NCBI GenBank assembly: GCA_001600455.1
Contig: BCKC01000014.1
Coordinates: 248,001 to 312,000 of the forward strand
Source: Endocalyx cinctus
Lineage: Eukaryota > Ascomycota > Sordariomycetes > Amphisphaeriales > Apiosporaceae
Direction: 5' to 3'
Length of the DNA stretch: 64,000 nucleotides
This document shows positions 1 to 11,259 of this stretch, one piece after another; the first letter of the stretch is position 1, and each line of letters begins with the position of its first letter. The translations under genes were made by a program, and so were the position numbers. The notes under the pieces are model-generated. The model had not been told where the DNA came from. It did no database searches and saw only the letters and a program-made list of their open reading frames with translations.

Positions 1-215
1 TGTTGGTAGCTTGTGCGTTCCGATCCGCGGGGTACCGCTTATATGACAAAATTGAAAGGAAAAGCGAGAGGAAGGGGAAAAAAAAAAGGACCCCTGATGC
101 GCGTGTAATTACAGTAGAATAAACATTTATAATGTCGCGCTACCCCATTTGAGATTTTCTCTTTCCACTTCTCCTTTGAGCTTATTGGTTCATTAACCAT
201 CTTCAATCGCCCACA

Positions 216-2497
216 ATGGAGAAGATTGCTGTAGTCGGTGCCGTCGCTCTCTTGACCTTTGCTCGACCCGTCGTCGCCGCACCCGCAGCGACGACCACGG
301 AGCCCTGTGCGGTCGTTAGTTCGGTATGGGCCGCTCAGATCTCCTCGACGCCCACTCCCCTCGTCGAAGCCTCGATCGCGTACGATTGTCTCAACTCGGT
401 CCCGATCAACAAGGAGGCTGCCCTTAAGTTCATCGACGAGCTCAAGCCGTATGTCGAGTGGCAATCCGATCTGGTTTTCAAGAAGGATCCCCCCGCCGAC
501 TACTACTATCCTCCCGTCGACGTTTGGGCCGAGATCGAAAAAATCGAGGCCGATATCGCCGCCGACGTTTACGACGGCGAGTACGCCTGGCAGACGGAAT
601 TGTATCTCAAGGCTTTCGGCGCGAGCCACGATGGTCATTTCGTCGTCTACCCGGACGCCATGGCCGTGGCCGTCGAGTGGCAGCGACCCGTCGCGTTAGT
701 ATCCGTCAGCGACAGCCCCGATGGTGACGTCCCCGCCATCAAGGTCTACGAAGAAGTTATCTCGTCTCCGGAAACTGCTTCGACGGTGACTCTGATTAAC
801 GGTATGGACGCTGCCACTTACCTTACCGATTGGATTTTTCAGGCCACTTCGAACCAGGACATCGACTCCGCCTATAACAGCTTATTCTTCTCCAAGGCGT
901 ACGCTGCCGAGCTGAGCAACAACGGTTACTTCCAGACTGGAGGCCGCATTCGGTACGTATGAATTGAATCGGTTCCCTTCGAAATCCGCATCAATGGATT
1001 AGTATTTGATTGACTAACAAAATTGACAGATATATCTATCCCGGCAACGTTACCACCCTCACATTTGAGAACGGCACAACGGCTGAGTTGACTAACATGG
1101 CCCGCCTGAAGGGAACCTGGAACGGCGTGGTCGACGGACAGTCTTACTTCGACAACTTCTGCCCGGGCGCCTCCGAGGGCTCTGCGACGCTTCAAGCTTC
1201 CACTACCGAGACTGCTGCTGCAGCGGCTGCCACTACTTCCGTCACGGGCTATCCGGAACCTGTCATCGTCGCTAGCGACGGGTCGATCTCGGGTTACTAT
1301 CTCGACACGCCGGGATTCGAAGATGTCGCCATCCTCGCCGCCTTGACTTTCGGCCCCGCCGATCAGGTCGAATTTCAGCAGGTCGCCCAGGAATTCTTCT
1401 CCATGGCTAAGGCTGCGGGAAAGACGAAGCTAGTCCTCGACGTCTCCGCCAACGGTGGTGGTTACATCTTCTCCGGCTACGATCTCTTCCGCCAAGTGTT
1501 CCCCGATATCGTGCAGGAAGGTCTCGGCACCTGGAGGGAGAGCGACGGCTTCTCGGCCGTGTCGGATATTTTTTCGGCCGAATCCGAGGGATTCGACGCC
1601 AACACGGCCGACGTCGACCACATCCTGATGTACGAGGGCGTGTACAACTGGCAGTACGACCTCAACCGGGAGAACGAGCACTTCACCTCGTTCGAAGACA
1701 AGTTTGACCCCCTCGTGTACAAGGGCGACAACTTCACGAACCTGATCCAGTGGGACTTTAACAACCCGCTCGACACCAGCAACGAGACGTTTGGATTCGG
1801 CACCGACATCACCGGCTACGGCAGCCGCGCCAACTTCACTCGACCTTTCGGCGGCCCCGAGAACGTGGTCCTGCTCTTGGACGGATACTGCGCTTCCACC
1901 TGCACGCTATTCTCGCAATTCCTCAAGTACGACGCCGGCGTGCAAAGCATCGCCATGGGCGGGCGACCCGACCGCGAGGGTCTCATCCAGGGCGTAGGCG
2001 GCGTCAAGGGATCGCAGAGCTACGGATTCGAGGACGTCCGATACTACGCTCAGCTGGCGCTCGATTACACGAACGACACGGCCCAAATCGACGTTCTCAA
2101 CAAGTACACGACGTACGTGAGCGAGCGAGCGGTCGCGGTCGGTCTCAACGTCAAGAACGAGGTCTACGACGTGGAAGAGGGCACCCCCGCGCAGTTCATC
2201 GCCGAGTATTCCGACTGCCGCCTGTGGTGGACCGAGGCCATGATCACCGACGTCTCGGAGATGTGGAAGGCGGCCGCGTCCGCGGCCTTTAAAGGAGGCA
2301 ACTGCGCGTACGGTGCTATCGATTACTCTTCTGTCGCCTCGTCCCCCGCGCGCCGCAGCCGCTCGCCGTTCCATCCTCGCAAGACGGCGCCGGTCACTTC
2401 CCAGAAGAAGACTACCCGCGACGTCGAGCTATCAGAGGAGGATAAAGCGAGGATTCACAACGCGAATATGATCAACAAGTTCATGCAAGTTTTGTAA
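216..2497 (+). CDS. secreted peptidase S41 family protein
   Basis: Two exons, 216-952 and 1030-2497, joined across a 77-nt intron (GTACGT...GACAG), give 734 residues; the split Arg codon keeps frame. The N-terminus (MEKIAVVGAVALLTFARPVVAAPA) is a signal peptide, so the protein is probably secreted or cell-wall associated. The C-terminal half matches fungal S41 (tail-specific/CPAF-like) serine proteases: a Gly-rich LDVSANGGG stretch near residue 389 and DGYCASTCTLF near residue 530, whose Ser (about 533) is the expected nucleophile, flanked by two Cys. An Ala/Thr-rich linker lies near residues 300-315. The last 50 residues are basic and Ser-rich and look like a fungal extension. The start was chosen as the first ATG in good context (CACAATGG) ahead of the signal peptide. 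Substrate cannot be inferred. Family assignment is fairly secure; catalytic activity is inferred. Confidence 0.85.
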
Positions 2498-2835
2498 ACC
2501 TTTTGGCTGAAAGGGGCTTGTTAGATATGATGGATTAAGCTTTTAAAATTTTGATTCTTTTTGTATATATAAGATATTAATCTAGGCTTTGGGTTGATAA
2601 TAAGCATAGGTCAGTGACATTCGAGAATATAACGGATGAAATAAAATATATAATACTTCATCGCTTACGGTTCAATTCTTGAATTATTTCTTTGAATAAT
2701 GCTACCAATTTGAAATATCTCATTCATTACGTACACTACCTACACAATAAGCTTGTTCTCTCAATGCATCTCCTCGGCTCTGTTCCACCCCCTTTCTTCA
2801 TCCATCATTTTCTCAAGCCCAACCACGATCATTCT
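2498..2835. other. AT-rich convergent spacer
   Basis: This 338-nt spacer lies between two convergent genes. It is AT-rich, contains AATAAA-like tracts suited to 3' ends for both neighbours, and shows no further gene. Confidence 0.5.
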
Positions 2836-4120
2836 CTATTCTTTACAAACTTGCCAAGAGACGTGAATCTGTTGATTGAAAGCGACAGTGGCATCATCGT
2901 CCGAGATTTGGCCCGAAGCCGACGAGTTGGTCGACGTTAGGGCGATACGGTTATTCACGTTGAGAATACCCGTCGATCCGCAAGGGGACCAAATCACCGA
3001 CGCCGTCGGAACGAGGTCTTGCTTAGTCTGCATAGTCGGAAACATTGATCATCCTATGTTAGTAATCTTTTTTTTTGGGCGTCCAGAACACTTTTAGAAT
3101 GAAAATGGTTTCGGGTAACTCACTGCCCATCAAAATACGTTAGCTAAAATTCGGGAATAAAGATGGGAGAAATAAATGACTATCATAGGGTCTCTTTTTA
3201 CTTACCGTAAACCTAGAAAAATAGGACGAAGGAAAAAAGAAGAAAGAGAAGTCGAAGGTTAGTTTTTTCTGATTTTCTTTTTCTACCGATGGAAAGAAAG
3301 ATGGATGGAGGACTTCAAAACTCACATCGCCAAATTCCCAGAGGCCTCCTCCTGTGATGGAGGTTTGAGTCGTTGTCTGATAATGCGATAAGCGATCAGC
3401 TTTTCATCTTCAAGAGAAGAAGAATAATATGGGAGCGGAAAAGCTTACAGTAGCGGCGGCATCCTGACTAAAGTAGTAAGTTGAATAGAATGTGCCTGTC
3501 ACGCCCGTTTCCAACTGAGCATAGCCGTGATAAGTAGATTCAACCTGTTCAGATGTAAGTGAGATATAATTTGTGACAAGAGAGAGATGAGTTCTTTTTT
3601 TTTTTTTTTTGTCGAAGTCGAAGCCCAGACGGAGAAGAATGATGAGTGCAGCTAACTTACGACGGCGAACTGGAAACCGCCGGGATACTTGAGGTTCAAG
3701 TGAAGCTGGCAGTTCTTAGACTTATCGGCGGGCGTGGTGCCGGGACCGATGTATGTCTGGAAAGCGTCGAATCCGAAAGTGATTACCTGTATTGTTATAT
3801 GACAAAGTTGGTCAGCCAATTAGTTTTATATGATCGTAAATGGCTAAAAGAAAAGTGGCGGAAAAAAAGTAATGTGTATGGCAAATAGTGGAGGTAGGAG
3901 TGGGAAGGAGTGAGTAGGGAGTAGAGAATGGGAATATCCTTACGGTGCGGTCTGGGGCAATGCTGGTAGTGACGGTGCCCTGGGGGCATCCGTTACCGCT
4001 GGCGGAAGCGTCGACGATCTGGATCTGGGTTGGGTCGGGTTGATCCCCGTCACCGACAATACCAATGGGATTGGCGCCGGCAAGGATTGGGAGGAGTGAA
4101 AAGGCGGAAAGGGGCTTCAT
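2836..4120 (-). CDS. secreted DUF4360-like protein, intron-rich
   Basis: Exons on the minus strand that join in frame: 3944-4120, 3661-3786, 3449-3544, 3326-3376. The last exon starts near 3013-3024 and ends at the TAG at 2836. The product starts with a signal peptide (MKPLSAFSLLPILAGANP) and carries the Cys-containing signatures I associate with fungal DUF4360 proteins: FQTYIGPGTTPADKSKNC, YPGGFQFAV, TYHGYAQL, STYYFSQDA, TSITGGGLWEFGD and WSPCGSTGILNVNNRIALT. These proteins are small, secreted and of unknown function. The junction between exon 4 and the last exon is not resolved. A 7-nt candidate microexon (3206-3212, donor GTAAGT) leaves the frame one base off the expected VY-TKQD join unless a GCAAG acceptor is used. 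The gene is therefore either spliced unusually or slightly damaged at its 3' part. Confidence 0.75.
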
Positions 4121-6613
4121 TGCGCTGAATTCTTCTGCTGGAAATGTATGTCTTTGGCTTTGATTTTGGTCAGAGAGTCAAGGTTGGATGATGAGATGAA
4201 GTAGTGGATGGATTTGGGAGCGAGTGCTGATCTGGGTCAAGATGATTATCATGAGAGGAATGCGTGTATTTATATTGATCATATATGACTTCTCACGCCG
4301 TTTCCACCTTATTGTTCTTTGAACGAGGGCGAGACTATTGATCTAGGGAAGAATCCAACCTCACCCAGTGCTAAGCGTAACCCCTAAACGGTCAGCTGAC
4401 CCGCCGGAAGGCATGTAAAGCCATAATCGCCAAAGTCCGAAAGGGGGGCTAGACACTATCGTGAGAGTTCCCTCATTGATCGTTTCATTTTTTTTTTCTC
4501 TTAATACCTTTCAATTCGAACGTGACCACTATGTGATCCTCATCAGCCTTGGTCGTGAGACTCGAGAGGTGATGATAGACCTTCCAGCCCTCCCAGGCAA
4601 ATTTGCGGTTGAATTGAAGAAGCTGTATCCGCATATGAAAACAAATTAAAAACATAACAAAAAAAGAAATTTTGAGCCGTCTGAGCTCTCGTAAAGCCCC
4701 GTGCAGGCTGACCGCATTTGTGGGGATTAGGACGATGCCGACTCTTTTTATAGAAACAATATCGACGTGGTGGATGATAATATGAAACTCGAGTCTTTGA
4801 GGTCGGCCGAGCGAGAAAGTAAGCTAGCTGGACTTTGAAGTTATTAAAGACGTAAGCAAAACGATGCTATTCGACTCGGCGGTTCATATTTGAATTCTGT
4901 AAGGTCAAGGTTAGGATGGAGTTACATCCAAAAACGTGATCGTGAGAATAGTCGCACTTGGTACGAATGCAGGTAATTTAAAAACAACAACAACAAGGGT
5001 CGTATCGGTTCGAGATCTAGGTCTCGTCTGTGACTCTGACGTGGTAAGGTGGGTGAGTCAGTTAACCGACCATTTGGGCAAGCAGTTCCTATATGTGATG
5101 CCTATTTCAAGTGAAAAGTAAACCTTGCATCTACGATATATTAAAAGTTAATTATCTTGTACCTAAGTAAAGCATACCCTTAAATGAGACGGCTAACTTG
5201 TGTGATAAAATCTGCTCACAGCACGTGTTGATGTATGTTCCATGATACGTTTGCTGAAAGACCAAAATTTGACCAGAACCTCTGGTATAAAATCACCGGA
5301 TATTATTCATTTCCATAATTCGAGCATATGTATATATATTTTCGGCAGATAAAGCCATATCACGGCTGACTTCAAGGAACCGTAATATTGATGCAAGCAC
5401 CGATATTATTTCTGGATAGACACTCTCGTCAAGAAATGTCGGTGAAGAAGAAAACAAAGTAACTGTCAAGTTTGCGACAGCAGGAAATACTGGGATACCA
5501 GAAAAGAAAAAGCCAGGGAGATAGATGAAATAAGATGAGAAACTCCAGAAAAATAGGGAAACAGGGAAATAGCATCATGCTGGACCGCTCGGTCCCGTTA
5601 CGTGTCATTGGCCGCAATATAGATCTCAGGGTCCAGATCATCCAAGGTCGAGCCGGGTCTTATTTGAGCCTCTTTAACCTCTTTAGCCGCTTTGACAAGT
5701 CGTATGGAGGAAGGAAAATGCCACCACTCGGTACCCTGTACCATATGTACGCTGCATCAAGGGTACCTTGAGATTCGGTTAACTTTTGTCAAACGTTACT
5801 AGAAGGCTCAGCTGATCCTCGGAAATCGTTTATTAACCTTTCCATATCCGGATTCCCATCGCTGGTTGGTCTAACTCGGATTAAGGTCTGGATTCGAAAT
5901 AAGTGAAGGAGAAGAGGAAAAAAAAAAGGAGGGTTGGTAATACTGGTTGGTTGCTTTTCCCCACAATGTAGATATCTCTACATTGCATGATCTGGGCTAC
6001 CCTCTCGAGGTTATCTCTACCACGTGATAGAATGAGACGAGTCGATGTTACGTATGTAAGATGACATGGTTACATGGTTAAGTACTGTAGTCTCGGCAAG
6101 TTCCTGGCTGTCTGAAAGATTAGTCCCAAAGAGCATCATACAACAGCTGATCAGCAGTTTTATTTCCCCTCGGGGTAAATCAAAGTCTCGGCCAAGGGAA
6201 GGTTTCCCATTCCATGAGTAAGGTGGCTCGAATATGGGTTAAATAATTATCGATATAGATTTGTCCGTCTAGAAATCCTATGTCATGTCAATAGAAAAAG
6301 GGCGGATCGTTGCTATCAATAAAGTTAGCATATAACAGGTGTTTTAAGGAAATTCTTTGTATCATATCATCTTTGCTCTAAGTAAAATCTCACGATACGT
6401 GATCGACTAGAGATATGAAGCCCTACCGTATTAGAAAAGAACGAAACACGTAATTTGAAATTTTGATTTATGGTATTGGAAACTATTGGACGAAGAAGAA
6501 AAAACAAACAAACAAAAGACTGAAACTCTAATGTCATGGATATCAATCAGCCATCAACACCAGCAATATGCTTTCCTGCGTATTTTACGTTTTGTCTTGA
6601 TAGGATGATCCGT
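4121..6613. other. intergenic region without recognisable gene
   Basis: About 2.5 kb between the DUF4360-like gene and the 3' end of mcsA. The first 250 bases upstream of 4120 hold the likely promoter of the minus-strand gene. The remaining reading frames are short, with no recognisable domain or spliced continuation. Confidence 0.5.
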
Positions 6614-8306
6614 TTAAGCTCCAATCTGCTTAAGAATACCTTCCAAGTTTATGCTCTTAGGTCTCTCGATGGGAAGACCGAGAGCGCGATCCCAGATAAG
6701 CTGGGCAAGAGGTCCTAAACCTCTGCTGACTCCGAATGTGGCAGTGTAGTAGAGAGTCTCGTGGAAACCATAGTGATGGAACAAAACACCGCTGCTCGAG
6801 TCGACGTTGGGGTAGGGGTTCTTCGTCTTGCCATGCTTCTTCAAAACTTCGGGGGCGATATCGCTATTCATCTTAACCAATTGGAATACAGGATCCTGAG
6901 CAATCTCGGGACGGGCCGCGGCATAGTCCATCAGCGCTTCGAAGCGGGGGTCGGGCTTTCGAAGTACGGCGTGGCCGTAGCCAGGAACGACTCGTCCGCT
7001 GTTCAAGGTCGACCACAGATAATCGTGAACGTCCTGCTCCGAGTACGTCTCGGGAATGACCTTCTTCATCTGGATGATCCATCTCAAAACCTCCTGGGCC
7101 GCAAGTCTAGAGAAGGACACGTCAGTCAATCGGTCAGTTGATCATTTAGAGCAGATAGGTACGCTCTAGTCTCTTGGCGCAACTTACCCGTGTAGAGGAC
7201 CGGCTAGACCCTGGAGACCGGCGCTATAGCTTAGGAAGGGATCACTAAGCGCGCTTCCCACCAAGTGGGTGGTGTGGGCAGAGACGTTTCCACCTTCGTG
7301 ATCGCCGTGCAGGGCGAGATACAATCTCAAGAGATCCTGAAAGTTCTCGTTCTCTGGACCGCCTTTGCCGAGCATGGAGGCGAAGTTGTACGACCAATCT
7401 TGGTCGATGTCGACGTCTCCGGGCAGCGCACCGCCGCCCCGGTACGAGTTCTGGTAAATTTTGGCGGCAATGGTAGGCAGCTTGGCCAGCAGGCTGATAC
7501 AGTCGTCGAAGGTGGGTTCCCAGTAATCGGCTTTGTTCAAGCCGGCCTCGTAGGCTTTGGCAAATTTAGAAGTGTAGTTCAGGGCACTGACGGCCATGGC
7601 GAATTGGGTCATGGGGTGTAGATCAACGGGAAAGCTGTCGAGCATCTTATTGACGAATTCGGGGAGAAAGGCCTGTTGTGCGAGTTCTCTCGAGAGTTGT
7701 CGAACTTGGTTAACGGAGGGGACCTGACCGGTCAACAGCAGCCAAAACATGGCTTCGGGGAGCATTTCGGTTCCCGACCTGCCCTTTGGAAGCTCTTTCT
7801 GGCAGTCTTTTATGGTCCGACCATGAAAACGAATACCTTCGTTCGCATCCAGAACACTACCTTCCCAAAGCATAGCTTTCAGTCCTCTTATGTCGGCGTT
7901 AGTTTTCGTTTTCCACTGCAAATTCAATAGACAGGGTTATATGGTACCTCATGCCGCCTATAGTATTTTCTACCTTGACCTCACCGATGACGGCGGAGCC
8001 ATTGGCCTTGACTTTCTTGAGAAGTTCTCTCTTGGCGGGAATAACTTCTCTCAGGGTTGCCTTCAAATCGGGCTCGTCGGAAGTAGAGGAGTAAGATCTT
8101 GCTGTCGCTACGGTAACTAACGAGGCAGCGCGGGCACGTGGCTACAAATAAATCATATTTTTCTTAGCAATAGAGAATTTTGAGAAGCTTTTGTTTTATT
8201 TTCTGCTCAATATTGGAGCAATATTACATAGTTAGCTGTCGAAGAATTAATCACTCACTCTTAGAACCCCAAGCGCTCTAGCGGACGCTCTCAAATTCAT
8301 GGCCAT
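6614..8306 (-). CDS. mcsA: 2-methylcitrate synthase, mitochondrial
   Basis: Four minus-strand exons, 8259-8306, 7948-8141, 7188-7886 and 6614-7106, sum to 477 residues. The Arg/Ala-rich N-terminus ([16 protein letters not shown]...) is a mitochondrial presequence. The citrate-synthase catalytic triad is present: His313 (GPLHGLA), His359 ([14 protein letters not shown]) and Asp416 (NVDSSSG). Within the family the sequence resembles fungal methylcitrate synthase rather than housekeeping citrate synthase as I remember them: [37 protein letters not shown] and [16 protein letters not shown]. The enzyme condenses propionyl-CoA with oxaloacetate, detoxifying propionate. The methylisocitrate lyase gene lies divergently upstream, which strengthens the call. 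The exon 3 acceptor was placed at CATAAG (7887), because a TTTGCAG acceptor nearer the donor would give a non-conserved insertion. Plain citrate synthase is the alternative. Confidence 0.82.
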
Positions 8307-8404
8307 GTTTAACAGTTTACACTTGGAGAAGGATTTTTTAAAAAAAAGGTAGTATGTTTTGAAATTGATATCTATAAGCTCTTATTGAGCGAGAGTAGAC
8401 TTGG

Positions 8405-8416
8405 ATGGCCAATCAG
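8405..8416. promoter_or_regulatory. CCAAT-box candidate upstream of mcsA
   Basis: The sequence atggccaatcag about 100 nt upstream of the mcsA start contains CCAAT, the core bound by the fungal CBC/HapB-C-E complex. Only the motif is seen; binding is inference. Confidence 0.3.
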
Positions 8417-8737
8417 GTAGAGATAGGCACCGTAGACGAAAGTTGATACGCAGTAAAAGAACTAGAAAACAACAGTTTAGAAAAATAAACAAAAGAAGTA
8501 AGAGGAAAGGATGCGCATAACGAATAGCTAGAAGATAATTAAGAAAGATAATGAGCTTGCGCTTTCGGTACTACCTTTTAACAGTGTAGGTTTCTACCCG
8601 ACATACGTATGGACTGTAGCGTACTGGGAAGTGGTGTACTAGGAAAGTAGCTTGCATAAACCACCTACCTAAGTCGTTACTTACTCTCTACATCTTCTCT
8701 TTCCTTCTGAAAAAGCACTTAAGTAACCATTTCTAAA

Positions 8738-8749
8738 GGGTCTACGGGA
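8738..8749 (+). repeat. dispersed motif variant GGGTCTACGGGA
   Basis: One of a family of short dispersed motifs related to GGGTCCACGGGTA. It differs from the core by a C-to-T change and by its last bases, and lies 77 nt before a second variant copy. Confidence 0.45.
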
Positions 8750-8814
8750 TATGACCCTATAACCTGTACCTAAAACCTACCCAGGCAATACCTAAGTTAT
8801 GTTTATAATTGGAA

Positions 8815-8827
8815 GGGTCTACGGGTA
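8815..8827 (+). repeat. dispersed motif variant GGGTCTACGGGTA
   Basis: A second variant copy in the mcsA upstream spacer. It is identical to the GGGTCCACGGGTA core except for one C-to-T transition. Confidence 0.5.
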
Positions 8828-9421
8828 TCAGCACCTTAGAAGCCTATGTACAACAATTCGCACCGTTAAGCTATGGTGTAGTGGACCTGTGCTGTCCTGT
8901 GGTGGGCTGGTGGGGTGATTAATGATTTACCCCAATGATAAGATCTCTCCCCGCACTGAACCGAGGACATCCGGTGGGCATTAGAAAACATCGCTAATAC
9001 GTACTAACAATTGTAGCAGCGTAGAATTTCCCCTCATCCCCCAGAAAATGAGACCATTGTCCAATCAAGATTATCTTAAGATTATCTCGGGTACTGTAAT
9101 GACCAATCGGCCAAACGTTTCTTTTTACAAGGATTGAGCTTTCGCTTTACCTAGGCCCGACAGTTTCAAGCTTCCTTGAATTCAATCTTCAACCCTGGAC
9201 CATGCCGCTTTTAATCCCATAATCTGATCTGTCTGGCTCGTGCTTTTTTTTTTTTTTTTTTTTTTTCCGGAGATGAGTATGGTTTCACCCCGCAGTATAA
9301 AATATATACCGTAACGAACGGAAAACAACCGTTTTAATTCAAATTATCCTAGTCTTCAATTCAACCTCAATGTTCTTATTTCTTCCGTGTTCCTACTAAT
9401 CTATCTGTCGTCTCATATTCG

Positions 9422-10543
9422 TTAATCCGGTGATAAAGCCTTACAACCGTTGATCCAGTCATTGCTCAAGATCACCCACTCACTGATGGCTGTGGCATCT
9501 TTCCCTTCCTGGGTGTAAACCCGAATATTGGCGGACTCGATATTGAGCGCCGCCATTCGAGACTCTGGGACGCTTTGCTTGCTGAAATCGCCGTCCTTCC
9601 AGTTGTTCCCGTCCCAGAACTTCTCTCTGATGAGGTTTCCGACCCGCTGTAGTACAGTCTGAAACGCCAGTGCTCGTGTACCCAGTATATGACTGCCTGC
9701 GGCGCGCGGGGAATGAAGTCCAAGAAGAGGAAGCCGCCCGGCTGCCAGTTACCGGTGTGTCTCTAGGCCATTTCGATGATGGTGGGAGATATTGTCTGCA
9801 GGTACAGGCCATGAAAGAGGAAATCACGGGTCTATTAGGTCTTTTTTCTTCATTTCCTTTGAAAATGAGCAAGCGACGATAAAACAAAGCACTTACCGCA
9901 CGTTACCGCCCTAAGCGGATGTTACCGTAAGGGATGTGCCCGGCAAAGCGAGCCCAGAATTATGTGCGCGAGACCAGCCGACCTCGGCATCGTCCCAGGC
10001 GAACCCCTGGACCCTGTTTTCCTCGAGCGGAGCACAAATACGGGCTCCGTGGTGGCTGCCGTTGATAAAAATCGCTGCGTGAGATGAGTAAGGAGCGACT
10101 CGAAGCCGCGGGATCCATGGATGCTGCCGTCGACGTGAGTTTCGTACACCCGAAGGTGGCTTCTTGAGTTCGCCACCCCGATGTCGGTGCGCATAAGAAC
10201 CTCGTTGGCTGACATGATGACGTGCGACGGGATGAGTAAGGAGAACCGGGTCACCAGTTTAAGATGTGAGGAAAAGAACTACGAGCGCATGCGGCGGCGG
10301 TCTTGCGATTGATAGGTAAGTGAAGAGTGATACGTGTATCAGAAGCAATCCCGCCAGCCCTTATGGGGGAGGGGGCTCTGAACCCCCAAAATGTTTGACT
10401 GCGTTCATCATAGAGAGATTGGTGAAGTAGTCTCGCCGTTTCGTAGCAGTCAATCTCATTCCGGCCAAGTCGTGATCCCAATTCCAATTATGGAAGTATT
10501 GACCGGATGTAGAAATATCAGCTGGCGTCGGTGCTTTCTCCAA
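9422..10543 (-). pseudogene. degenerate lectin-like gene (fucose-lectin type)
   Basis: Minus-strand coding remnants are spread over three frames. The last segment reads KFWDGNNWKDGDFSK, IRVYTQEGKDATAISEWV and ends at a TAA at 9422. Upstream pieces read NWQPGGFLFLDFIPR, VIYWVHEHWRFRLYYSG, VQGFAWDDAEVGWSR and LRVYETHVDGSI. The alternation of (I/L)RVY, W-D-G and EW elements resembles six-bladed fungal fucose-specific (AAL-type) lectins; this is similarity from memory, not a search. The gene is broken by at least one frameshift (around 9640-9650) and by two in-frame TAG codons, each one C-to-T change away from CAG. A normal 65-nt intron (9832-9896, GTAAGT...AATAG) is still recognisable. The N-terminal part (10260-10543) is poorly assigned. 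It lies between the two methylcitrate-cycle genes. Confidence 0.45.
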
Positions 10544-11259
10544 GGCCCGTGATCGATGTTACCGCTAAAGTCGATATTCAACATTGATCCAACGTAACTT
10601 GGAATTGTGCACGATGTCTTCATTAATAAACCATCAGCCCGATATTATATTGCGAAAGATCATATACTACTTTAACATCAGCTTGAATATACTCGCAGAA
10701 CTCGGTATAACTAAGTGGACCTACCTGTTACTTATGCAGCCGTATAGCTGCGTCTAAATACTTACAGTACTGGCTTACACAGTAGTTAGAACCCCACTTT
10801 CCCCTTTTTAGAATCGTTTATGATACCGTTTAAATACCCAATTCTTTTATGCATACTTTTCTACTCCGTACATAAAACGTAATCGTCCAGGCCGAGGATA
10901 TGCTAAGCCGAGACTGAACAAAAGCAGCGATCTAGCGATCACTCGTAACATGCTTCTCCAACTGCCAGTTGCATTTCCTCTCTACTTCACCAAGTATCAC
11001 CTACCCAATACCTAGGCTGGTTTGAATGAGAGAGCCGGTTTATATTTTTGCCATCTACGGCAAGGCTGACTGATACTTTCGTACCTGATTGAGAAAAAAC
11101 TTGTCACATCTTCCAGAGGCGAAAAACACGTAATACTGCTTGAGCCTGGATATTTTCCCTCTTTCATACAAAGCCGAGTTCGTATATCTATGACTTTCAT
11201 TTGAATTCATTTTATGGACTAAGATCAGGAGAGAGTGCTGCCACAAAAACTTCCTTACA
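10544..11259. other. mclA upstream spacer
   Basis: About 0.7 kb of AT-rich sequence between the lectin relic and methylisocitrate lyase, including TACCTA-type repeats near 10995-11015. No gene was recognised; the mclA promoter must lie here. Confidence 0.45.

Larger units (their letters stand above)
8307..9421. other. mcsA 5' flank and spacer
   Basis: The upstream region of mcsA. It holds a CCAAT motif near 8409, two copies of a GGGTCTACGGG sequence (8738 and 8815) and a long T tract near 9247-9266. No gene was recognised. Confidence 0.5.

Noticed and set aside
7887..7947. TTTGCAG acceptor near 7915 for mcsA exon 3
   Set aside because: It would insert non-conserved residues and shift the split codon; CATAAG at 7887 restores the conserved GGMRGLK.
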